Below the pieces are notes generated by a model. It did no database searches, had not been told where the DNA came from, and was given only the letters and a program-made list of their open reading frames with translations. DNA of 64,000 bases from Clostridium caldaquaticum (GTDB lineage Bacteria; Bacillota; Clostridia; Clostridiales; Clostridiaceae): contig NZ_JAMSKT010000017.1 in assembly GCF_023806125.1 (NCBI RefSeq), forward strand, positions 6,470-70,469, given 5' to 3'. Both the position numbers and the translations under genes were made by a program. Each line of letters opens with the position of its first letter. Position 1 is the stretch's first letter. This document shows, one piece after another, positions 52,887 to 61,717 of this stretch.

Positions 52887-54524
52887 TTGGTTAGCGATTT
52901 TGTATCTGATTTGAGAAAGGAATTTAAGGGTTACAATGGAACTGCGTTTATTAAGGATTTGTTTTCTGGACTTACTGTTACTGCTGTAGCACTTCCTCTT
53001 GCTTTGGCTTTTGGTGTAAGCAGTGGTGCTACTGCAGCTTCTGGAATGATAACGGCGATTTTTGCAGGTATAGTTATAGCGCTTTTAGGAGGAGCTTCCT
53101 ATCAAATATCAGGACCAACTGGAGCTATGACTGCAGTGCTTATACCTGTTGCAATGAAATATGGTATACAAGGAATACTTGTGGCAGGATTTTTATCTGG
53201 AGCTATTTTGTTTATAGCAGGTTTATTAAAGTTTGGACGAATAGTAAATTATATACCTATGCCTGTTATAACTGGTTTTACTTCAGGAATTGCTGTTATT
53301 ATAGCACTTGGACAAATAGACAACTTGTTTGGAACAATAAGTAAAGGTGAAAATGCTGTAGAGAAGATTATATCTTACTTTAATCTAGGGTTTAAACCTA
53401 ATTTTTCAGCACTAAGTATAGGAGTGCTTGTTATAATTATTATGCTTATATGGCCTAAAAAGTTAAATGCTGTTTTTCCATCATCTCTTGCGGGGATAAT
53501 AGCTGCAGTTATTGTAAGTTTTGCAGCAAATCTTAATGTAGCTGTAGTTGGAGAAATACCTGCTAAGCTTATATTAGACGATAGATTAAGTTTATCTTTT
53601 CTTACAATAGATAAAGTAAAAGAGCTTATCATGCCTGCCATAAGCATTGCAGCTTTAGGAATGATAGAAAGTCTTCTTTGCGGAGCAGCTGGGGGAAGGA
53701 TGAAGAATGAAAAGTTAAATGCAGGTAAAGAACTTATAGCTCAAGGTATTGGGAACATGATTATACCGCTTTTCGGAGGTGTGCCTGCTACAGCAGCTAT
53801 AGCAAGGACAAGTGTTGCTATAAAGTCAGGGGCTCAGACTAGGTTAACTTCAGTAATTCATTCAGTTGGGCTTATAATATCTATGTTTTTATTAGCTCCA
53901 GTAATGTCAAGAGTACCACTTTCAGCTCTTGCAGGAGTTTTAATGATGACTGCATGGAGAATGAATGAGTGGGAAAGTATTAAAAATATATTTAGCAAAA
54001 AATTCAGGGGAGCTATATGGAAGTTTATTCTTACCATGACAGCAACTATAGTTTTTGATTTAACTCTAGCAATAATTATTGGAATTATATTTTCACTTAT
54101 TTTATTTGTTGTGAGAATTTCAGATATTGATATAACAATAAGCGATGTATATCCTGAAAAACTGTCTATAAAACATATTGATGTGAAAAGGTTGAAAAAT
54201 GCAAAAGTAGTGTATTTTACAGGTCCGCTGTTTTTCGGTACAGCAGAAAGGCTTTCTGTCATGCTGTCTGAATTAGAAAATGTAAGCCTCGTGATTTTAT
54301 CAATGCGTGGTATGCCTATGATAGATATTTCGGGTGCGCTGGTTCTTCACGAATGTATAAAGGAATTAAGAGAAAAAGGTATCAGGGTTGTTTTTTCAGC
54401 TGTACATCCAAAGGTTGCTGATATGCTTAAAAAGACAGATCCTTCTAACGTTATAGGGGATGAAAATATATTTTGGAGTACAGATGAGGCTATTGAGGCA
54501 ATGCTTGAAAGAGAAGCTGTATAA
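52887..54524 (+). CDS. SulP-family anion transporter with STAS domain
   Basis: A 545-aa membrane protein with about 12-14 helices. SulP hallmarks: LFSGLTVTAVALPLALAFGVSSGATAASGMITAIFAGIV, GPTGAMTAV, and GGVPATAAIARTSVAIKSGAQTRLTSVIHSV. The C-terminal STAS domain (about 425-540) contains IDISGALVLHECI. It may carry sulfate or another anion such as bicarbonate. TTG 52887 has AAGGATGGG upstream. Single gene. Confidence 0.9.
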   Translation: MVSDFVSDLRKEFKGYNGTAFIKDLFSGLTVTAVALPLALAFGVSSGATAASGMITAIFAGIVIALLGGASYQISGPTGAMTAVLIPVAMKYGIQGILVAGFLSGAILFIAGLLKFGRIVNYIPMPVITGFTSGIAVIIALGQIDNLFGTISKGENAVEKIISYFNLGFKPNFSALSIGVLVIIIMLIWPKKLNAVFPSSLAGIIAAVIVSFAANLNVAVVGEIPAKLILDDRLSLSFLTIDKVKELIMPAISIAALGMIESLLCGAAGGRMKNEKLNAGKELIAQGIGNMIIPLFGGVPATAAIARTSVAIKSGAQTRLTSVIHSVGLIISMFLLAPVMSRVPLSALAGVLMMTAWRMNEWESIKNIFSKKFRGAIWKFILTMTATIVFDLTLAIIIGIIFSLILFVVRISDIDITISDVYPEKLSIKHIDVKRLKNAKVVYFTGPLFFGTAERLSVMLSELENVSLVILSMRGMPMIDISGALVLHECIKELREKGIRVVFSAVHPKVADMLKKTDPSNVIGDENIFWSTDEAIEAMLEREAV

Positions 54525-54537
54525 AATTCAATATACA

Positions 54538-54584
54538 CAAAACAGAGCTATGGGCTTAAAATAAGCACATAGCTCTGTTTTTAT
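54538..54584. terminator. Bidirectional terminator between sulP and acn
   Basis: A 13-bp stem AAACAGAGCTATG/CATAGCTCTGTTT with inner pairing and T/A tails on both sides, between convergent genes. Confidence 0.88.
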
Positions 54585-54612
54585 ATAATAGGAAATTTCA
54601 GCAAAGTAAGTA

Positions 54613-56544
54613 TTAATTCTTTTCTCCCTGCAGTTTTGTTAAGTTTAAAAGTCCTCCCGCAAGAAGCATTTGTTTTTGTCTTTCTGTAACATTTAAAAGC
54701 ATTCTGTATTTTCTGCCCTTAGTTATATTGTCAACTTCTACTACACCAGCTTTAATTTGCTCTTCAGCATTCTTTATTAAAAGTTCGTCAAGCATATCTA
54801 TATCATCATAATCCTTTTCGTTTTCGAAAACTAAAGGAAGTATACCGTTGTTTATAAGATTTGCCATGTGAATTCTAGCAAAGGATTTAGCCAAAACTGC
54901 TTTAACTCCAAGATATAGAGGAACTAGTGCAGCGTGTTCTCTGCTGGAGCCTTGTCCATAATTACTTCCGCCAAGTATGAAACCTCCTCCAAGTTCTTTT
55001 GCCTTCTTTGGAAAATCCTTGTCAGAAGGAGTTAAGCAATAGTCTGATAAATAAGGTATATTAGATCTAAATGGTAACAGTTTTGAATTTGATGGCATAA
55101 TGTGGTCTGTTGTTATATTGTCTGAAACCTTTGTTAATACTTTGCCTGCTATTTCGCTGCTAACAGCTTTTCCTTGAGGGAATGGCTTTATATTGCTTCC
55201 TCTGACTACTTCTACAGTAGTTCCGTCTTCAGCAGGAGGTACTACAAGGTTGTCGTTGATTAAGAATTCTTTAGGAAGCTCTACGTTAATAGAATCTCCT
55301 AAGGTTCTTGGATCTGTTATATATCCTGTAAGCGCAGAAGCAGCAGCAATTTCAGGACTAACCAGGTAAACTTTGGCTGAGGTGGTTCCAGACCTTCCTT
55401 CAAAGTTTCTGTTAAAAGTTCTTAATGATACTGCATCTTCTGCTGGTGACTGTCCCATGCCTATGCAAGGTCCGCAGGCTGATTCTAAAACTCTGGCTCC
55501 TGATGCAATTATAGAAGCTAAAGCACCGTTTTGAGCAAGCATTGTTAGAACCTGCTTAGAGCCTGGTGAAACTGCTAAGGAAACATGCTCAGCGATAGTC
55601 TTTCCTTCAAGTATTTTTGCAACTTTCATCATATCCATGTAAGATGAGTTTGTGCAGCTTCCTATAAGAACTTGATTTACCTTAACATCTTTAAGGTCAC
55701 TTACTTTAACTACATTATCAGGACTATGAGGAAGAGCAATCATCGGTTCTAAAGAGTCTAAATCTATTACTACTTCTTCGTCATAAACTGCATCATCGTC
55801 AGCCTTTAATTCTACATAATCTTTTTCTCTTCCTTGAGCTTTTAAAAACTCGTAAGTTGCTTCATCGCTAGGGAATATGGAAGTAGTAGCTCCAAGTTCT
55901 GCACCCATATTTGTGATTGTAGCTCTTTCAGGAACAGACAAGCATTTAACGCCTTCGCCGGTATATTCAAATATTTTGCCCACTCCGCCTTTAACTGTCA
56001 GTCTTCTTAAAAGCTCTAATATTATATCTTTTGCGGCAACCCATGGACGAAGCTTGCCTTTAAGAGTTACTTTTACTATTTTAGGCATATTGATATAATA
56101 AGCACCGCCGCCCATAGCAACAGCTACGTCAAGTCCCCCGGCACCAATTGCAAGCATTCCGATTCCTCCGCCGGTTGGTGTATGGCTGTCAGAACCGAGT
56201 AAGGTTTCTCCTGGAACTCCAAATCTTTCTAAATGAACCTGATGGCATATTCCATTACCTGGCTTTGAAAAATAAATTCCATATTTTTTTGCAACGGATT
56301 GTATATAAGCATGGTCTCCTGCGTTTTCAGGGCCAGTCTGCAAAGTATTGTGGTCAATATATGCTACGGATCTCTTGGTTTTAACCTTGTCAATTCCCAT
56401 GGCTTCAAACTGAAGATAAGCCATGGTACCTGTAGAATCCTGTGTTAATGTCTGATCTATTCTTAAGGCAATTTCTTTGCCCTGTACCATTTCTCCTTCT
56501 AAAAGATGTGCTTTAATAATCTTTTGTGCTAAATTTAAGCCCAT
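54613..56544 (-). CDS. acn: Aconitate hydratase (short, Aquifex-type)
   Basis: A 643-aa [4Fe-4S] aconitase, shorter than AcnA (about 890). The cluster Cys lie in IGSCTNSS and SACGPCIGMG; catalytic regions GSDSHTPTGGGIGMLAIGAGGLDVA and ILGGSNYGQGSSREHAA are present. It converts citrate to isocitrate. Encoded 155 nt downstream of Re-citrate synthase on the same strand, so the two form the start of an oxidative route to 2-oxoglutarate and glutamate. No isocitrate dehydrogenase is in the window. Confidence 0.9.
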   Translation of the reverse strand: MGLNLAQKIIKAHLLEGEMVQGKEIALRIDQTLTQDSTGTMAYLQFEAMGIDKVKTKRSVAYIDHNTLQTGPENAGDHAYIQSVAKKYGIYFSKPGNGICHQVHLERFGVPGETLLGSDSHTPTGGGIGMLAIGAGGLDVAVAMGGGAYYINMPKIVKVTLKGKLRPWVAAKDIILELLRRLTVKGGVGKIFEYTGEGVKCLSVPERATITNMGAELGATTSIFPSDEATYEFLKAQGREKDYVELKADDDAVYDEEVVIDLDSLEPMIALPHSPDNVVKVSDLKDVKVNQVLIGSCTNSSYMDMMKVAKILEGKTIAEHVSLAVSPGSKQVLTMLAQNGALASIIASGARVLESACGPCIGMGQSPAEDAVSLRTFNRNFEGRSGTTSAKVYLVSPEIAAASALTGYITDPRTLGDSINVELPKEFLINDNLVVPPAEDGTTVEVVRGSNIKPFPQGKAVSSEIAGKVLTKVSDNITTDHIMPSNSKLLPFRSNIPYLSDYCLTPSDKDFPKKAKELGGGFILGGSNYGQGSSREHAALVPLYLGVKAVLAKSFARIHMANLINNGILPLVFENEKDYDDIDMLDELLIKNAEEQIKAGVVEVDNITKGRKYRMLLNVTERQKQMLLAGGLLNLTKLQGEKN

Positions 56545-56699
56545 TGCTACTCCCCCTATGTTAGTGTTAATTATTGTTATGGCAGATTATTTGCCAAAGC
56601 AGCGAAAATAAAGAAAATATGTGAACCGGAGTTTAAACTTTTGTTAAACGTCCTGCTTGTGTAACATATTTTCTTTAGTATATCAGTAGATTAAAAATA

Positions 56700-58061
56700 C
56701 TAGCTCGCTCTTTCTCCTTTAGTGTTAAAAACTTCAGGAATATACTTTTCTACTAAAAGTTCAAGTTCCTCATTAGTGATAATAGTAGTTCTGCCGTTTT
56801 CGTATTGCTCGTCTACCCATTCTTTTATAAGTTTAACTCTTAAATCTTTTTTATCTATTTTATTTTCATCTTTAAGCCTGTAATAGGTATTTATCCAGGC
56901 TGCAATACCGGCAAGGCCAGAATATTCATTTACAGCTACTACTACAGGTCTATCTAATATTTTTTCAGTATCAAATATATTATATATTTCTTCATCTTTC
57001 AAAACTCCATCTGCATGTATTCCGGCTCTTGTTACATTAAATTCGCTTCCTACAAAAGGAGTTCTAGAAGGTATATTGTAATCAAATTCACTTTGAAAGT
57101 ACTCGGCTATTTCAGTAATTATATTTAATTTCATTTTCTTTGTGTTGCCTTTAAGCTGTCCATACTCTATAACCATAGCCTCAAGAGGACAGTTACCGGT
57201 TCTTTCTCCAATACCAAACAAGGTAGTGTTTATTGAGGCACAGCCATATAACCAAGCAGTTGAAGCGTTAGAAACCACACCGTAAAAATCGTTATGGCCA
57301 TGCCATTCCAGCCATTCTGATGGAACGCCTCCATGGTGTCTTAGGCCATGCATAATTTTTTGAACGCTTCTTGGAAGGGAAGCTCCGCTATGAGAAACCC
57401 CAAGTCCTAAAGTATCGCAGGCGCGTATTTTTATCTTGTTACCAGATTGCTTAGCTAATTCCATAAGCTTTTGAACAAGAGGAATAACAAAACCAAAAAA
57501 ATCTGCCCTTGTTATATCTTCAAGATGACATCTTGGCGTAATTCCATTAGCTAGTGCGTCCTCTGCAATAGATAAGTATTTATTCATAGCTTCCTCTCTG
57601 GTCATGTTAAGCTTTTTAAATATGTGATAATCAGAGCAGGACATAAGAATACCTGTTTCTTTTATCTCCATACTTTTTACAAGCTTAAAATCTTCTTTAC
57701 TAGCTCTAATCCAAGAAGTAACTTCAGGAAATTTGTAGCCTGAAGAAAGGCACTGATAAGCAGCTTCTCTATCTTTATCAGTATATAGAAAAAATTCCGT
57801 CTGTCTAATAATACCCGAATTATTATCTAATTTATGAAGATAAGAATAAAGTCTAACCATTTGCTCCACGGTAAAAGGAGAAACTGATTGCTGACCATCT
57901 CTAAAGGTAGTATCTGTTATCCAGATATCCTCAGGCATATCAATAGGAACTTGAATATTATCAAAAGTTACTTTAGGAAGTTCGCTATAAGGGAATATAT
58001 CCCTATAAAAATTTGGTCCATGCATACGTTCGCTAAATGTTTTATAAAAATTATTAACCAT
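56700..58061 (-). CDS. Re-type citrate synthase
   Basis: A 453-aa enzyme of the homocitrate synthase/isopropylmalate synthase (HMGL-like) fold. It matches the (Re)-citrate synthase described from Clostridium kluyveri: WITDTTFRDGQQSVSPFTVEQ, CHLEDITRADFFGF, RACDTLGLGV and EWHGHNDFYGVVSNA. It condenses oxaloacetate and acetyl-CoA with Re stereochemistry. The ATG at 58061 has AGGAGGGGG upstream; the frame opens at 58100 but lacks a site there. With aconitase it supplies citrate-derived glutamate in anaerobes lacking the usual enzyme. Confidence 0.9.
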   Translation of the reverse strand: MVNNFYKTFSERMHGPNFYRDIFPYSELPKVTFDNIQVPIDMPEDIWITDTTFRDGQQSVSPFTVEQMVRLYSYLHKLDNNSGIIRQTEFFLYTDKDREAAYQCLSSGYKFPEVTSWIRASKEDFKLVKSMEIKETGILMSCSDYHIFKKLNMTREEAMNKYLSIAEDALANGITPRCHLEDITRADFFGFVIPLVQKLMELAKQSGNKIKIRACDTLGLGVSHSGASLPRSVQKIMHGLRHHGGVPSEWLEWHGHNDFYGVVSNASTAWLYGCASINTTLFGIGERTGNCPLEAMVIEYGQLKGNTKKMKLNIITEIAEYFQSEFDYNIPSRTPFVGSEFNVTRAGIHADGVLKDEEIYNIFDTEKILDRPVVVAVNEYSGLAGIAAWINTYYRLKDENKIDKKDLRVKLIKEWVDEQYENGRTTIITNEELELLVEKYIPEVFNTKGERAS

Positions 58062-58169
58062 GAAACCCCCTCCTCTAAATCTGAAAATGAAAATTTGCAT
58101 TCCAAAATTGCAAAGTATGATATTTTTGTAATTTAAATTTCAAATTTCTCAATTTAACATTAATTACTC

Positions 58170-58186
58170 TGTAAAGCGTTTAGACA
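58170..58186 (-). promoter_or_regulatory. cre-like site upstream of Re-citrate synthase
   Basis: TGTAAAGCGTTTAGACA (plus strand) is an imperfect palindrome resembling catabolite-response elements; only one half fits well. TATAAT elements at 58196-58201 and 58208-58213 (minus strand) lie just upstream, so a bound protein would act as a roadblock. The rest of 58062-58414 is AT-rich. Confidence 0.3.
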
Positions 58187-58347
58187 CAATCCTTTATTAT
58201 ATAGTACATTATATCATAGAAATTTTAATTTGAAAACACATATTTTATAAAAAATGCAAGTTTAATATATTAAAATTTCATAGAGTGAAATATCTATATT
58301 TATTATTGCATTATGGAAAAATGTTTAATAATTAGATTTAAAGGAAA

Positions 58348-58386
58348 AAGCATACCCTAACAAGTAAAAATTGTTAAGATATGCTT
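58348..58386 (-). terminator. Terminator of the HesB-like selenoprotein gene
   Basis: AAGCATA/TATGCTT with an inner TTAACA/TTGTTA stem and a following T-run on the minus strand, 29 nt after the stop. Confidence 0.8.
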
Positions 58387-58414
58387 CATTAATTTTCTTC
58401 ATTAATTTTAATAT

Positions 58415-58714
58415 TTAGCTGCAGCTTCCACCGAGGTTATTTGGGTTATAGACATCAAAGGAATCTCCAAATATACCTTTTCTGTGAACTACCTTTACAT
58501 TTTCAAAAATAAAGGAAATGTCTTTTTCAGCTACAAACTTAATTCCGTCTACTTCTACAAAGTCGTCATCTTCCTTTTGTTCATCCAGAACAACTCCAAA
58601 GGTTGGGCCGCCTCAGCCAAAGCCTCTGATTGCAAGCCTTACTGCTTCCTTATTTCTCTTTTTTAAGTTGTCAAGTAAGGCTTCTTTTGTTGAATCATCA
58701 ATAATGATATTCAT
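58415..58714 (-). CDS. HesB-like (IscA-type) selenoprotein, in-frame UGA = Sec34
   Basis: A 100-codon frame (99 aa plus TAA) that contains TGA at codon 34 (58613-58615). Around it the protein reads AIRGFG-U-GGPTFGVVLDEQ, where the HesB/IscA family has the conserved Cys of GCGG. Coding sequence continues normally for 65 codons and ends GGSCS. A hairpin with an apical GG lies 19 nt after the UGA. AAGGAGGG precedes ATG 58714. HesB-like selenoproteins are known in anaerobes; a role in Fe-S or sulfur/selenium redox chemistry is plausible. Gene finders that treat TGA as stop will split or miss it. The Sec machinery would be elsewhere. Confidence 0.88.
58577..58593 (-). promoter_or_regulatory. Bacterial SECIS-like hairpin
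   Basis: TTGTTC-TGGAT-GAACAA forms a 6-bp stem with a 5-nt apical loop carrying G at its second position, starting 19 nt after the UGA. This fits the bacterial SECIS rule of a small stem-loop about 16-37 nt downstream with a G in the first two loop bases. Confidence 0.75.
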
Positions 58715-58727
58715 AAAACTCCCTCCT

Positions 58728-58784
58728 TACCCTATAGGGGTATAATAACAATATAATTATATTGTTTTACATTTATTATGTCAA
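58728..58784 (-). promoter_or_regulatory. Consensus promoter and CsoR/CstR-like operator of the selenoprotein gene
   Basis: On the minus strand TTGACA (58779-58784), 17-nt spacer, TATAAT (58756-58761). TACCCTATAGGGGTA (58728-58742, plus strand) is an inverted repeat of TACCC/GGGTA type that resembles CsoR/CstR/FrmR operators. It lies just after the transcript start and before the ribosome binding site. Confidence 0.7.
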
Positions 58785-58948
58785 ATATTTAAGAAAAAAT
58801 TAAGAATAAATAAGTAATCGGTGAATTGGAAGTTATTCATAAAAACTATATTTGCATAAATATTCAAAGTTAAAATATAAATTTTTAAAACTTTCTATGT
58901 AAAATGTTGAAAATAAAAGAACTTGCAAATTATACTTATAATAAATAA

Positions 58949-59000
58949 ATGAATAAATATAAATTTTTTCGTTGACAATGAATTATTATACATGTATTAT
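58949..59000 (+). promoter_or_regulatory. argF promoter with ArgR-box-like sites
   Basis: TTGACA (58972-58977), 17-nt spacer, TATTAT (58995-59000). TGAATTATTATACA (58979-58992) matches the ARG-box core TGAAT-N4-ATTCA with one mismatch and lies in the spacer. A weaker TGAATAAATAT half-match is near 58950. Confidence 0.6.
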
Positions 59001-59031
59001 AAAAATATAAAGAATTTACGGGGGGCTTATC

Positions 59032-60030
59032 ATGTTCAATTTAAAAAATAGAAGTTTTTTGACACTTTTAGATTATTCTCCAAAGGAAATAGAATTTCTG
59101 CTAAATTTATCTGCTGAACTTAAGAAAGCAAAATATGCAGGTTGTGAAAAACAAAAGCTAAAAGGTAAAAATATAGTATTATTATTTGAAAAAGACTCTA
59201 CAAGAACAAGATGTGCTTTTGAAGTTGCAGCTTACGATCAGGGTGCTCATGTTACTTATCTTGGGCCTACAGGCAGCCAGATGGGTAAAAAGGAGTCTAT
59301 TAAAGATACAGCTAGAGTTTTAGGAAGAATGTATGATGGAATTGAATATAGAGGATTTTCACAAAAAACAGTTGAAGATTTAGCTAAGTATTCTGGTGTT
59401 CCGGTATGGAATGGATTAACAGATGCTGATCATCCTACTCAAGTTTTAGCCGACTTTTTAACAGCAAAAGAACATTTAAATAAACCTTATAAAGAAATGG
59501 TGTGGGTGTATGTAGGTGACGGAAGAAACAATGTAGCCAATGCTCTTATGATTGGCGCGGCTAAAATGGGGATGGATTTTAGAATAGTGGCTCCAAAAGA
59601 GCTTTTTCCAGTAGAGGAGCTTATTAATAAATGTTTAGATATTGCAAATGAAACTGGGGCGAAGATAACTTGCACGGATAATATAGAAGAAGGAGTTAAG
59701 GGTGCAGATGTAATTTATACTGATGTCTGGGTTTCCATGGGAGAGCCTGATTCTGTATGGGAAAAAAGGATTAAGCTTTTAAAGCCCTATCAAGTAAATA
59801 TGGAAATGTTAAAACTTACAGGAAATCCTAATGTAATATTTGAACATTGTCTTCCATCCTTTCATGATTTAAATACAACAGTAGCAATGAAAATATATGA
59901 AAAATTTGGGTTAAAGGAAATGGAAGTTACGGATGAAGTGTTTGAAAGCAGATATTCTGTAGTGTTTGATGAAGCGGAAAACAGAATGCACACAATAAAG
60001 GCTGTTATGGTGGCTACGTTAGGAATGTAA
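59032..60030 (+). CDS. argF: Ornithine carbamoyltransferase
   Basis: A 332-aa enzyme forming citrulline from ornithine and carbamoyl phosphate. Signatures: [16 protein letters not shown] (carbamoyl-phosphate site), [21 protein letters not shown] and [16 protein letters not shown] precedes ATG 59032. It is single here, so biosynthetic use under ArgR is favoured over a catabolic arcABC operon, though the direction is inferred. Confidence 0.93.
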   Translation: MFNLKNRSFLTLLDYSPKEIEFLLNLSAELKKAKYAGCEKQKLKGKNIVLLFEKDSTRTRCAFEVAAYDQGAHVTYLGPTGSQMGKKESIKDTARVLGRMYDGIEYRGFSQKTVEDLAKYSGVPVWNGLTDADHPTQVLADFLTAKEHLNKPYKEMVWVYVGDGRNNVANALMIGAAKMGMDFRIVAPKELFPVEELINKCLDIANETGAKITCTDNIEEGVKGADVIYTDVWVSMGEPDSVWEKRIKLLKPYQVNMEMLKLTGNPNVIFEHCLPSFHDLNTTVAMKIYEKFGLKEMEVTDEVFESRYSVVFDEAENRMHTIKAVMVATLGM

Positions 60031-60077
60031 AAATATACTTAAACTTTGCATAGATGAAACATGCATAAAGCTTTTAT

Positions 60078-60127
60078 AAATAAGAGACTCCAATTAATTT
60101 AAAGGGAGTCTCTTATTTTAAATTTTT
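60078..60127. terminator. Bidirectional terminator between argF and nox
   Basis: AAATAAGAGACTCC pairs with GGAGTCTCTTATTT (14 bp) with A and T flanks, between convergent genes. Confidence 0.88.
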
Positions 60128-60131
60128 AATA

Positions 60132-61460
60132 TTACTCTGCAGAAAGTCCAGCGATATTTAGGAAATTCCAAGGCTTATTAAAATGTGGTTGGAAGAAGAA
60201 ATCAACAAATCCTAATTCGTCTACAGTCATTTTATTTTGAATACACACTGATAAAGTATTTATAGCTTGAGTTAAATCTGCTTTTGATGCTATTTGAGCT
60301 CCTAGTATTCTCCTTGACTCTCTTTCATATACAAGCTTTACTTTAACTGATTCATAGGTTGGCATAAACTCCGGTCTATAATTTTCATCCACAATGACAG
60401 TTTTTATATCAAAACCTGCTTTAATGGCTGATTCTTCTGTAAGGCCGGTGGCAGCAAAATTATAATCATAAATTTTTATGCCGGAAGTTCCTTGCGTACC
60501 TATATACTTAGTTGTTGGTTTTACCAAGTTTCTAGCTACTAAAGTGCCCATTCTTACAGCGTTGGTTGCAAGAGGTATATATTCTCTTTTTCCTGTTGGA
60601 TTATAAATTACAGCACAGCTGTCTCCTGCAGCATATATATCTTCTGCGCTTGTTCTCATATATTCATCTACTATAATTGCTCCATTTGGCAGCATATCAA
60701 TTTTATCCTCAAATAACTCTGTATTTGGTTTAAAACCTATACACAAAATAACTAAATCCGCTTCGTACTGTCCTTTATCTGTTACAACCTTTGAAACCTT
60801 GCCGTTTACTCCCTCAAATCTCTGCACCGTTTCACCTAGTGCCATTTTAATGTTGTGGCGCCTTATCTCCTCTTCTGCAATCGCAGTAAATTCTGCATCA
60901 AAATACTTGCTCAAAATTCTATCTAAGCTATCAATAAGAGTAACATTCTTACCATTAGATTCAAAAGCTTCTATTAACTCTACTCCAATATACCCGGCTC
61001 CAATTACTACAATATTCTTAGCAGTTTTAGATTTTTCTATTATTATGTTTGAATGATAGTAATTCTTTGAAAGTAATATATTTTCTAAATCTATACCTTC
61101 AATCTTTGGTATAATTGGCCAAGATCCAGTTGTTACAATAAGTTTGTCATAAGTATCTTCAAAGATTTCATCATTTCGCAAATTCTTTACCTTTATCTTT
61201 TTGTTATTTATATCTACATCTAATACGTCATGCTCCATTTTTGTTGTTACACCTAATTTTTCAAGAGCTTCAGGGGAACTGTAAAAAAGTCCCATAGGAT
61301 CTTTTACTATTCCACCAACATATAATGCGATACCACAGGATAAAAATGAAATATTGTTATTTCTTTCATATACAGTTATTTCTGCTTCAGGATAAAGTTT
61401 TACAGTATTTATTATTGCAGCTGTTCCTGCATGGGTACATCCTATTACTATTACTTTCAT
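60132..61460 (-). CDS. nox: NADH oxidase (H2O-forming) / CoA-disulfide reductase-like flavoprotein
   Basis: A 442-aa FAD/NAD oxidoreductase. N-terminal VIVIGCTHAGTAA (FAD), redox Cys in SFLSCGIALYVGG (Cys42 equivalent), VVIGAGYIGVE (NADH) and a C-terminal dimerisation domain with NIAGLSAE. It matches the lactococcal Nox-2 type that reduces O2 to water, an O2 defence in anaerobes; CoA-disulfide reductases share the fold. AAAGGATG precedes ATG 61460. Confidence 0.85.
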   Translation of the reverse strand: MKVIVIGCTHAGTAAIINTVKLYPEAEITVYERNNNISFLSCGIALYVGGIVKDPMGLFYSSPEALEKLGVTTKMEHDVLDVDINNKKIKVKNLRNDEIFEDTYDKLIVTTGSWPIIPKIEGIDLENILLSKNYYHSNIIIEKSKTAKNIVVIGAGYIGVELIEAFESNGKNVTLIDSLDRILSKYFDAEFTAIAEEEIRRHNIKMALGETVQRFEGVNGKVSKVVTDKGQYEADLVILCIGFKPNTELFEDKIDMLPNGAIIVDEYMRTSAEDIYAAGDSCAVIYNPTGKREYIPLATNAVRMGTLVARNLVKPTTKYIGTQGTSGIKIYDYNFAATGLTEESAIKAGFDIKTVIVDENYRPEFMPTYESVKVKLVYERESRRILGAQIASKADLTQAINTLSVCIQNKMTVDELGFVDFFFQPHFNKPWNFLNIAGLSAE

Positions 61461-61501
61461 ATGTAATTCATCCTTTCTAAATACATTTGTATTATATATC
61501 T

Positions 61502-61546
61502 ATTATATATTGTTTAATAACAAATATCAAATGATATTTGTTATTA
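61502..61546 (-). promoter_or_regulatory. nox promoter overlapped by a 32-bp perfect palindrome
   Basis: On the minus strand TTGATA (61525-61530), 17-nt spacer, TATAAT (61502-61507). Positions 61515-61529 and 61532-61546 are exact 15-bp inverted repeats with AA between, covering the -35. The half-site core is AACAAATATCA. It looks like an operator for a redox or other repressor; it is not a match to a PerR box that I recognise. Confidence 0.65.
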
Positions 61547-61663
61547 TATTATTTTTTTTATTGCTTTTAGAATAATCATCAAATTTATCAGTTATTCTTT
61601 TAAAATTAAGTCAGCTACTGTTGATGTGAATTAGATTCATTTATTTCATTATTACATTAAAAT

Positions 61664-61717
61664 AAAAAAAGAGTAGTTATATTACCTGTATTTAGGATAT
61701 ACTACTCATATTTTTTT
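61664..61717. terminator. Terminator at the end of the hypothetical gene
   Basis: GAGTAGTTATAT/ATATACTACTC with T/A runs on both sides overlaps the stop of the minus-strand gene at 61706. Confidence 0.8.

Noticed and set aside
58484-58745. Plus-strand frames over the selenoprotein gene
   Set aside because: They are the complementary readings of the HesB-like gene. The minus strand has the promoter, ribosome binding site, family motifs and terminator.
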